Below, piece by piece: positions 6,223 to 12,256 of a stretch of DNA of 12,256 nt. The number at the start of each line of letters is the position of its first letter. Position 1 is the stretch's first letter. Below the pieces are notes generated by a model. The model made no database searches and was not told the DNA's origin. It saw nothing but the letters and a program-made list of their open reading frames with translations. The translations under genes and the position numbers were made by a program. Source of the DNA: Thermoplasmata archaeon (GTDB taxonomy: Archaea; Thermoplasmatota; E2; DHVEG-1); contig QMTB01000028.1 in the NCBI GenBank assembly GCA_003649845.1, positions 1-12,256 of the forward strand. The letters run 5' to 3'.

Positions 6223-8139
6223 ATGAGTGATGAGAAAACAAATCCAATCGAGGGTTATGATACAGATTCTATACAAGTTTTAGAAGGATTATCTGCTGTT
6301 AGAAAAAACCCTGCGATGTATATAGGTAGCACAGATGAGAGAGGTCTCCATCATCTAGTATATGAGGTTGTTGATAACTCGGTTGATGAAGCACTAGCTG
6401 GTTATGCAACTAGGATAGAAGTGATATTGAACAAAGATGGTTCTATTACAGTTATTGATGATGGTAGAGGTATACCTGTTTCTATCCATAAAAAATATGG
6501 TAAATCTGGCGTTGAATTAGTGATGACTACTTTACATGCTGGTGGAAAATTTAACGACCAAGTTTATAAGGTATCTGGGGGACTACATGGAGTCGGTGTA
6601 TCTTGTGTTAACGCTCTCTCCACTTGGCTTGAAGTTAAAGTTCGTAGAGATGGAAAGGAATATTTTCAAAGATACGAGCGAGGTGTACCGGTAACTCCTC
6701 TAAAAGAAATAGGTTTGTCATCAAAAAGTGGTACCACTATTACTTTTCTACCTGATCCACAGGTTTTTGAAACCGTAGATATAAAATATGACGTCATCGC
6801 TAATCGTCTAAAAGAACTTGCTTTCCTAAACGCTGGTTTAGAGATCGAGATTAGAGATGAGAGGAACAACAGAAGGGATGTTTTTAGATACGATGGTGGT
6901 ATAAAGGAATTTGTAAAATATATAAATCGTAATAAAACTCCTCTACACCCGGAGCCAATTTACTTTTATGCTGAAAGAGAGGATTTAGAGGTAGAAATTG
7001 CTATACAATATACCGATAGCTATACTGAGAATATATTTACCTTTGCCAATAATATTAATACACATGAGGGTGGAGCCCATCTATCTGGATTTAAAAGCGC
7101 TTTAACAAGAGTTATGAATGATTACGGTAGAAAAAATAACTTATTTGATAGAGAGGATTTCAGTTTATCTGGAGAGGATTGTAGAGAAGGTATAACCGCT
7201 GTAATCTCAGTTAAACTTCGAAGTCCACAGTTTGAAGGTCAAACAAAGACTAAGCTTGGTAACTCCGAGGTTAAAGGGATAGTGGAGAGCCTTACCAATG
7301 AGAAGTTAAGCGAGTTTTTTGAGGAGCATCCAAATATAGCTAAGATTATACTTGGTAAGGCAATTACTGCTAGCAGAGCTAGAGAGGCAGCTAGGAAGGC
7401 TAGAGAGCTCACTAGGAGAAAAGGCTTATTAGAATCAACATCGCTACCTGGTAAACTAGCAGATTGTTCTTCTAGAGATCCCAGTAAATCAGAATTATAT
7501 ATCGTGGAAGGAGATTCAGCAGGAGGAAGTGCAAAACAGGGTAGAGATAGAGAATTTCAAGCTATACTACCTTTGAGAGGTAAAATATTGAATGTTGAGA
7601 AAGCCAGGATGGATAAAATATTAAAAAATAATGAAATCCTTGCTTTAATCACTGCTATAGGTACTGGTATAGGGGATGAGTTTAACATCGAGAAGGCAAG
7701 ATATCATAAGATTATTCTTATGACTGATGCTGATGTTGATGGTGAACATATCCGAACTCTATTATTAACATTCTTTTTTAGATACATGCGTCCTCTGATT
7801 GAAGAGGGCTACCTCTATATAGCGCAACCTCCTCTATATAAAATTTCTAAAGGTAAACAAGTGTTTTATGCTTATTCTGAGAGGGAGAGAATAGAGAAGG
7901 TTAGAGAATTAGGCGAAAATGGGGTAAATATTCAGAGATATAAGGGTCTCGGAGAGATGAATCCTTCTCAGCTTTGGGAGACTACTATGGATCCGAAGAA
8001 TAGGAAGATGATAAAGGTTACTGTTGATGATGCTGTTAAAGCAGATGAATTATTCACTATTCTCATGGGTGAAAAAGTAGAACCTAGGAGAGAATTTATT
8101 GAGGCACATGCTAGAGAAGTTGTTAATCTGGATATATAA
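6223..8139 (+). CDS. gyrB: DNA gyrase subunit B
   Basis: GyrB is the ATPase and Toprim half of DNA gyrase, which adds negative supercoils as a GyrA2B2 complex. Counting from the ATG, the GHKL ATPase site shows EVVDNSVDEALAGY (E48, N52), DDGRGIPV (D79) and GGLHGVGVSCVNALS. The transducer follows. The Toprim domain has VEGDSAGGSAKQGRDR (E429) and TDADVDGEHIRTL (D502, D504, D506). The family-specific QRYKGLGEMNPSQLWETTM is near the end. The product is 638 residues, the short form without the insertion found in E. coli. The ATG at 6223 is preferred because GTGA stands 5 nt upstream; a TTG at 6205 would add six residues and lacks a ribosome site. The stop is 14 nt before gyrA. Archaeal gyrases are thought to have been acquired from bacteria. 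Residues corresponding to the novobiocin-contacting Asp, Arg and Thr look conserved. Confidence 0.96.
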   Translation: MSDEKTNPIEGYDTDSIQVLEGLSAVRKNPAMYIGSTDERGLHHLVYEVVDNSVDEALAGYATRIEVILNKDGSITVIDDGRGIPVSIHKKYGKSGVELVMTTLHAGGKFNDQVYKVSGGLHGVGVSCVNALSTWLEVKVRRDGKEYFQRYERGVPVTPLKEIGLSSKSGTTITFLPDPQVFETVDIKYDVIANRLKELAFLNAGLEIEIRDERNNRRDVFRYDGGIKEFVKYINRNKTPLHPEPIYFYAEREDLEVEIAIQYTDSYTENIFTFANNINTHEGGAHLSGFKSALTRVMNDYGRKNNLFDREDFSLSGEDCREGITAVISVKLRSPQFEGQTKTKLGNSEVKGIVESLTNEKLSEFFEEHPNIAKIILGKAITASRAREAARKARELTRRKGLLESTSLPGKLADCSSRDPSKSELYIVEGDSAGGSAKQGRDREFQAILPLRGKILNVEKARMDKILKNNEILALITAIGTGIGDEFNIEKARYHKIILMTDADVDGEHIRTLLLTFFFRYMRPLIEEGYLYIAQPPLYKISKGKQVFYAYSERERIEKVRELGENGVNIQRYKGLGEMNPSQLWETTMDPKNRKMIKVTVDDAVKADELFTILMGEKVEPRREFIEAHAREVVNLDI

Positions 8140-8142
8140 TTT

Positions 8143-8147
8143 GGTGA
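8143..8147 (+). promoter_or_regulatory. ribosome binding site of gyrA
   Basis: GGTGA, complementary to the archaeal 16S 3' end, stands 6 nt before the gyrA ATG in the 14-nt gap after gyrB. It fixes the start and shows the type of site this genome uses. Confidence 0.65.
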
Positions 8148-8153
8148 GAATAT

Positions 8154-10580
8154 ATGAGTGATTCTGAGGAAGAAATTTATGTTCAGGCAATTGAATCAGA
8201 GATGAAACGTGCATTCATAGATTACTCTATGAGTGTAATAATGAGTAGGGCTCTTCCAGATGTTAGAGATGGTCTGAAACCTGTGCATAGGCGTATTCTC
8301 TATGCAATGTATGATATGGGTCTTACTCATGAGAGACCCTATAAGAAATCAGCTAGAGTTGTTGGAGAAACACTTGGTAAATATCATCCACATGGCGATC
8401 AAGCTGTTTATGATGCTATGGTTAGAATGGCACAGGATTTCTCACTACGTTATCCTCTAGTTGATGGACAAGGTAATTTTGGTTCAATTGATGGTGATTC
8501 TCCAGCAGCTATGAGATACACAGAAGCTAGAATGTCTAAGATAGCTAAATTAATGCTTGAGGATATAGAGAAGGATACAGTAGAATGGATGGATAACTTT
8601 GATGGTACTTTAAAGGAACCTATGGTTTTGCCATCTAAACTACCTAATCTACTGATAAATGGTTCCTCTGGTATAGCTGTTGGTATGGCTACTAATATGC
8701 CTCCTCATAATCTATCAGAGGTTGTAGATGGTATTATAAAGGTTATTGATAACCCAGATGTTTCAACATTAGAACTTATGGATATTATACATGGGCCAGA
8801 TTTTCCGACGGGGGGGATAATCTATGGTAGAGAGGGTATAATTAATGCTTATGCAACAGGTAGAGGTTTAATTAAAGTTAGAGCTAAAACCCATGTGGAA
8901 GGAGAGGATAGAAAAAGTATTATTGTAACAGAGTTGCCATATCAGGTTAATAAATCAAATTTATTGAAAAATATAGCTGATTTGGTTAAATCTAAGAAGA
9001 TCGAAGGTATCTCTGATCTTAGAGATGAAAGTGATCGAAGAGGGATGCGGATTGTTATCGAATTAAAACGCGATGCTATAGAGGATGTAGTGTTAACTCA
9101 ACTGTTTAAACATACAGATCTTCAAACCACTTTTGGTATACTCAATTTAGCTATTGTAAATGGAGCGCCAAAGGTTTTAACTTTGAGAGACCTTATTCAA
9201 CAATATATCGAGCATCGTGTAGAAGTTATTACTAGACGCACTACTTATGATCTTAATAAAGCGAAGGATAGGCTACATATTTTAGAAGGATTCATGCTTG
9301 CACTAGATCATATAGACGAGGTTATATCTATTATAAGAGGCAGTAAAACCGTTGATGAAGCTAAAACAGGTTTGATGAATCGATTTGGCTTCTCTGAGAA
9401 ACAGGTAAAGGCTATCTTAGATATGCGTTTGCATAGACTAACAGGTTTAGAGAGAGAATCTGTTAGAAAAGAATATAGCGAGGTTAAAGAGCTTATAAGT
9501 AGATTAGAGGAGTTACTTAGCAGTAGAGACAATATTTTACAGGAGGTTAAAAGAGAGCTTTTAGAGATTAAGAAATCTTTTGGAGATGAACGTAGAACAG
9601 AGATTGTAGAAGGTGAAATAGATATAGAATTAGAGGATCTGATACCTGTTCAAGATGTAGTTGTAACTATTACAGACAGCGGTTATATAAAACGTATACC
9701 ACTTGAAACATATAGAACTCAGCATAGAGGTGGTAAAGGATTAATAGGTATGCAAACAAAGGAAGAAGACATAGTTGTTGATTCATTTATAACATCTACA
9801 CATAACTATATTATGTTCTTTACAAACTATGGTAAGGTATACTGGTTGAAAGGTTATAGGATACCAGAGGGTGGAAGGCATTCTAAAGGTAAAGCTATTA
9901 TAAATCTTCTACCTAAACTGGAGGATGGAGAATATATTGAAACAGCTATACCAGTAAAAGAATTTGATAAGGATCATTATCTAATATTTGTTACCAAAAG
10001 GGGTTTCATAAAGAAAACAGTGTTATCTGCATATAAAAATATCAGAGCCAATGGTATCAGAGCTATTACCTTTGATGAAAATGATGAGCTTGTCGATGTA
10101 AAACTCTCTGATGGATCACATAATATTTTGATATCCTCTGCAAATGGACAGGCTTGTAGGTTTAATGAAACAGAGGTTAGACCAATGGGTAGAAACGCTA
10201 GAGGAGTGATAGGTATGCGATTAGATGGAGATGATAAAGTAGTTTCTCTAGCAGTTATAGGAGAGGAAGGTACTCTCCTTACTATTACAGAAAATGGTTA
10301 TGGTAAACGCTCACCTATACAAGATTATCGTAAAACACATAGAGGTAGCAAAGGTGTTCGAACTATTGTTACTAATGAGAGGAACGGTAAAGTTATATTT
10401 GTAAAAGAGGTGACAGATGAAGATGAGATTATTCTCACTAGTATGAATGGCATGATAATGCGTATACCAGTAAAAGATATAAGAGTGCAAGGTAGAAACA
10501 CTATGGGAGTAAGGATAATGAAACTTAACGAGGGAGATAAAATAGTTTCAGTGGCAAAAATAATGAGAGATTATGAGTAG
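8154..10580 (+). CDS. gyrA: DNA gyrase subunit A
   Basis: GyrA cleaves and rejoins DNA through a tyrosyl bond and wraps DNA to set the direction of supercoiling. The 808-residue protein has the N-terminal LPDVRDGLKPVHRRILYAM, the region GKYHPHGDQAVYDAMVRMAQ (75-94) and AAMRYTEAR with catalytic Y122, the same number as in E. coli. The C-terminal pinwheel holds a GyrA box QHRGGKG at 523-529 and a second, partial box THRGSKG at 728-734. A GyrA box marks true gyrase rather than topoisomerase IV. The start is well supported by GGTGA at 8143-8147, 6 nt before the ATG, in the short gap after gyrB. Position 83 is Gln where E. coli has Ser. No intein is present. The stop overlaps the convergent downstream gene by 10 nt. 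There is no long acidic tail. Confidence 0.97.
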   Translation: MSDSEEEIYVQAIESEMKRAFIDYSMSVIMSRALPDVRDGLKPVHRRILYAMYDMGLTHERPYKKSARVVGETLGKYHPHGDQAVYDAMVRMAQDFSLRYPLVDGQGNFGSIDGDSPAAMRYTEARMSKIAKLMLEDIEKDTVEWMDNFDGTLKEPMVLPSKLPNLLINGSSGIAVGMATNMPPHNLSEVVDGIIKVIDNPDVSTLELMDIIHGPDFPTGGIIYGREGIINAYATGRGLIKVRAKTHVEGEDRKSIIVTELPYQVNKSNLLKNIADLVKSKKIEGISDLRDESDRRGMRIVIELKRDAIEDVVLTQLFKHTDLQTTFGILNLAIVNGAPKVLTLRDLIQQYIEHRVEVITRRTTYDLNKAKDRLHILEGFMLALDHIDEVISIIRGSKTVDEAKTGLMNRFGFSEKQVKAILDMRLHRLTGLERESVRKEYSEVKELISRLEELLSSRDNILQEVKRELLEIKKSFGDERRTEIVEGEIDIELEDLIPVQDVVVTITDSGYIKRIPLETYRTQHRGGKGLIGMQTKEEDIVVDSFITSTHNYIMFFTNYGKVYWLKGYRIPEGGRHSKGKAIINLLPKLEDGEYIETAIPVKEFDKDHYLIFVTKRGFIKKTVLSAYKNIRANGIRAITFDENDELVDVKLSDGSHNILISSANGQACRFNETEVRPMGRNARGVIGMRLDGDDKVVSLAVIGEEGTLLTITENGYGKRSPIQDYRKTHRGSKGVRTIVTNERNGKVIFVKEVTDEDEIILTSMNGMIMRIPVKDIRVQGRNTMGVRIMKLNEGDKIVSVAKIMRDYE

Positions 10581-11398
10581 AAATAGGAGATTAACCCTAT
10601 TCCAGAGATACCAATTGACCAATCTAACACATTGACAGGGTAGCTCTTTTCAAAGATACTTACTGATATACCAAAACTTGCATGAGGTGCCAATATCGCT
10701 AGGAATGGTGATAGAACTATACTAGGACCAATTTTGACGCCTATTACATTTATAAGAGTCATAGATAACCCTAGAAAGATTACAGCAGGCATAATACCTA
10801 GGAAAGGTTGGATACGTGTGCCATTGAGGAAAGGTAGGTGCGTGTCATTTAGATTAGCTCGCCATAATGGTGCCAATATATTATGGAAGAGAAGATCTTG
10901 AAGTGGGAGTATACTGCCACCTATAGAGAGAAATGAAACCAAAGATGGGCCACATATTATAACCCCTGGACTAATAGAGCTGCCAAAAGAGGGTGGAGTA
11001 TTATAGATCGAAGGGATTGGGTTTGAGATATTATTGAAGGATGACACTAAATTCTCTAGATAAGTATATACATCATCAGATATCAAATTCCATTTATACA
11101 TAACCTTAAGTTGCTGTTGAATCTGTTCTACACTAGTTTTATATTCCCTTTGAATATTTTGCAACTCATATTTTAATTGCTCTACCTCATCCAATGTTAG
11201 TTTTGCAATGGGTTCTTTGACTGCTCTTTTCTTATCTGGATCAAATTTATAGATGTAGACAATAGCTGGTTTATCCTCTTGAGATATTGTTTCCTTTACA
11301 ATTTCTGCATTACCTTCTATTACTGAATTTGCATTCACTGAAAAAAGCAGGAATACTACTACGATTCCCCCCAAGATGTTAAGATATGTTTTCTTCAT
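10571..11398 (-). CDS. unrecognised secreted or membrane protein with a central coiled coil
   Basis: I do not recognise this protein. From the ATG at 11398 it is 275 residues long. The first 24 residues (MKK, a hydrophobic core LNILGGIVVVFLLFS, then VNANS) look like a signal peptide. Residues 45-52 (PAIVYIYK) form a likely strand, and residues about 68-100 a charged, Gln- and Glu-rich helix or short coiled coil. After a Pro/Ser/Asn-rich linker (about 121-148), the last 125 residues are hydrophobic and glycine-rich (for example IMPAVIFLGLSMTLINVIGV at 202-221). They read like buried strands or helices, not clear long membrane spans. An upstream in-frame start at 11428 would add MLRLKVGGEN, but this overlaps the strong GGTGGGAGGAG site, so 11398 is chosen. 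It is convergent with gyrA and shares 10 nt with it. Confidence 0.7.
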   Translation of the reverse strand: MKKTYLNILGGIVVVFLLFSVNANSVIEGNAEIVKETISQEDKPAIVYIYKFDPDKKRAVKEPIAKLTLDEVEQLKYELQNIQREYKTSVEQIQQQLKVMYKWNLISDDVYTYLENLVSSFNNISNPIPSIYNTPPSFGSSISPGVIICGPSLVSFLSIGGSILPLQDLLFHNILAPLWRANLNDTHLPFLNGTRIQPFLGIMPAVIFLGLSMTLINVIGVKIGPSIVLSPFLAILAPHASFGISVSIFEKSYPVNVLDWSIGISGIGLISYFYS

Positions 11399-11403
11399 GT
11401 TTT

Positions 11404-11414
11404 CTCCTCCCACC
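11404..11414 (-). promoter_or_regulatory. strong ribosome binding site of the coiled-coil secreted protein
   Basis: On the minus strand GGTGGGAGGAG ends 5 nt before the ATG at 11398. It argues for this start over the longer frame beginning at 11428, which would translate through the site. Confidence 0.65.
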
Positions 11415-11430
11415 TTTAATCTCAACATAG

Positions 11431-11442
11431 TTTTTATATATT
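11431..11442 (-). promoter_or_regulatory. TATA-like promoter of the coiled-coil secreted protein
   Basis: The minus strand reads AATATATAAAAA here, a good archaeal TATA box. Transcription would begin about 26 nt on, near 11410, at the edge of the ribosome site, giving a very short leader. The match is good, but AT-rich surroundings lower its weight. Confidence 0.5.
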
Positions 11443-11487
11443 TCTATAAATGTTATTCATTATAGAATATTTTTATGCCACTTATAT

Positions 11488-11574
11488 TTAATATTGACTA
11501 ATAAAGTTCGCTCTCCTGAATATCAATATTCGCTTTTTATTATGTTGTAGATAATCTTCTATAAAGAAATCCAT
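11488..11574 (-). CDS. doubtful 28-residue ORF
   Basis: A short frame begins MDFFIEDYLQ, continues with a basic KKRILIFRR stretch and ends in TAA at 11488-11490. GAGAGG stands 4-5 nt before the ATG, and a TATA-like ACATATAAAAGG (11619-11630) lies at a distance that would give a leader of about 25 nt. Beyond these start signals nothing supports coding. A 28-codon frame is expected by chance in such DNA, and no family is recognised. Confidence 0.2.
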   Translation of the reverse strand: MDFFIEDYLQHNKKRILIFRRANFISQY

Positions 11575-11618
11575 CAATCCTCTCTGTGAATTATCTGATT
11601 ATCTATTTGAGAGAAATT

Positions 11619-11630
11619 CCTTTTATATGT
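11619..11630 (-). promoter_or_regulatory. TATA-like element between the C25 gene and the secreted-protein gene
   Basis: The minus strand reads ACATATAAAAGG. It would start a transcript near 11598 that runs through the 28-codon ORF toward the secreted-protein gene. It could serve a small RNA, the short ORF or an upstream start for that gene. It might also be chance. Confidence 0.35.
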
Positions 11631-11694
11631 TCTCAAGTAATGATATTAGCTCTTTTCTTTAGATATTTCAATAACTCAGGTTGAAAGAAAGACT

Positions 11695-12256
11695 CTAAGT
11701 ATTTTCTAGAGGTGTGTATGGATTGAATGCTGGATCGCCATAAAGAACATATTCTTGGAAAGAAGTATATTTCGCCTCCAAATGAGTACCATATCCTGAG
11801 TCTCCTCCTTCCCCACCGTTGTTACATAGTGGTGGATTCCACCAGAGTTCCCAATCTGCATCATATGGAAGATAGTTATTTTTAGCATCTCTAAAAGCTT
11901 TTCCAACGGTTGTATTGTCTTTAGCCATGTAATAACACATATCATTAAACATTTTCATTCCAAAATGAAAATCCGGATATATGCCATTGTCAACTTTTTT
12001 CTCCCATTGTTTATATCTAAGTTTAGTTCCCAACCATGTATCCCACATATGGTTTTTACCTGGCAGATACCCGCCAGGTATATTTGAACCAGTTGTAGAT
12101 GCTATTAAAGCATTTACACCTGAATGCAATAAAGCTTGAGAGACAACATTCTCTGGATATATGCCAGTTATCTTTCCACAAATACAGCTTTCAAGCCATA
12201 GGAAGGATGGACCGAAATCTATCTTGGAGACTGAGCGGGTATTATATTCTCCAAGT
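11695..12256 (-). CDS. C25 (gingipain-like) cysteine peptidase, C-terminal part
   Basis: The frame is open from the right edge to TAG at 11695-11697, giving 186 visible residues; the N-terminus is outside the window. The visible start reads RSVSKIDFGPSFLWLESCIC, then GKITGIYPENVVSQALLHSG and VNALIASTTGS. The end is EYVLYGDPAFNPYTPLENT. This is the pattern of the C25 caspase-like fold: a strand leading to the nucleophile Cys in an S-C context (codon 12184-12186), a helix with 'ALLHSGVNA', a strand 'ALIASTT', and the closing 'LYGDPAFNPY'. The catalytic His should lie upstream. Such archaeal proteins are usually secreted; the visible part has no C-terminal anchor and ends soon after the domain. 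A TTG at 12129 is only an internal codon, not a start. The family call is good, but the substrate is unknown. Confidence 0.75.
   Translation of the reverse strand, partial: LGEYNTRSVSKIDFGPSFLWLESCICGKITGIYPENVVSQALLHSGVNALIASTTGSNIPGGYLPGKNHMWDTWLGTKLRYKQWEKKVDNGIYPDFHFGMKMFNDMCYYMAKDNTTVGKAFRDAKNNYLPYDADWELWWNPPLCNNGGEGGDSGYGTHLEAKYTSFQEYVLYGDPAFNPYTPLENT

Noticed and set aside
6223..10580. Inteins or inserted elements in gyrB or gyrA, which are common intein hosts
   Set aside because: Both proteins are of normal length and their active-site motifs are uninterrupted.
11518..11531. GAATAT-CA-ATATTC inverted repeat as a terminator or operator
   Set aside because: It is an A/T-only stem with a 2-base loop, without a following T-run, and expected by chance in AT-rich sequence.

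Overview
The window looks archaeal, most likely a Thermoplasmatota-like euryarchaeon. That placement is inferred from gene content, not from a marker tree. The evidence is an AT-rich genome that prefers AGA/AGG for arginine, archaeal GGTGA/GGAGG ribosome-binding sites, TATA-like promoters, a textbook archaeal box C/D guide RNA, a UPF0200 kinase-like protein, an endonuclease Q gene, a bacterial-type DNA gyrase operon and a C25 (gingipain-like) secreted peptidase.

Layout. From 1 to 2908, plus strand: the C-terminal end of a UPF0200 P-loop kinase-like gene, then purS and purL (FGAM synthase subunits), apparently one transcription unit. From 2909 to 3100: a short intergenic stretch holding a complete box C/D sRNA (2957-3023) with closing stem, C, D', C' and D boxes. 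Its D guide matches the anticodon loop expected for tRNA-Leu(CAA) and places the modification on C34. From 3101 to 5989, minus strand: a two-gene operon of a signal-peptide-bearing Vps62/DUF946-like protein with five membrane helices, followed 6 nt later by endonuclease Q. From 5990 to 6222: a divergent promoter region. From 6223 to 10580, plus strand: gyrB and gyrA, 14 nt apart. From 10571 to 11398, minus strand: an unrecognised secreted protein with a coiled coil, whose stop overlaps the gyrA stop by 10 nt. From 11399 to 11694: an AT-rich gap with promoter-like elements and one doubtful 28-codon ORF. From 11695 to the edge, minus strand: the C-terminal part of a C25 caspase-like peptidase.

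The genes serve mostly separate jobs: purine synthesis (PurSL), tRNA modification (the sRNA), repair of deaminated DNA (EndoQ), DNA supercoiling (GyrAB), and the cell surface or exterior (Vps62-like protein, coiled-coil protein, C25 peptidase). The best new signal is the unannotated guide RNA between purL and endoQ. The next most interesting is the co-transcribed pair of a Vps62-like membrane protein and EndoQ. I see no transposon, CRISPR array, tRNA, rRNA or intein. Nothing here is clearly a novel multi-gene system.
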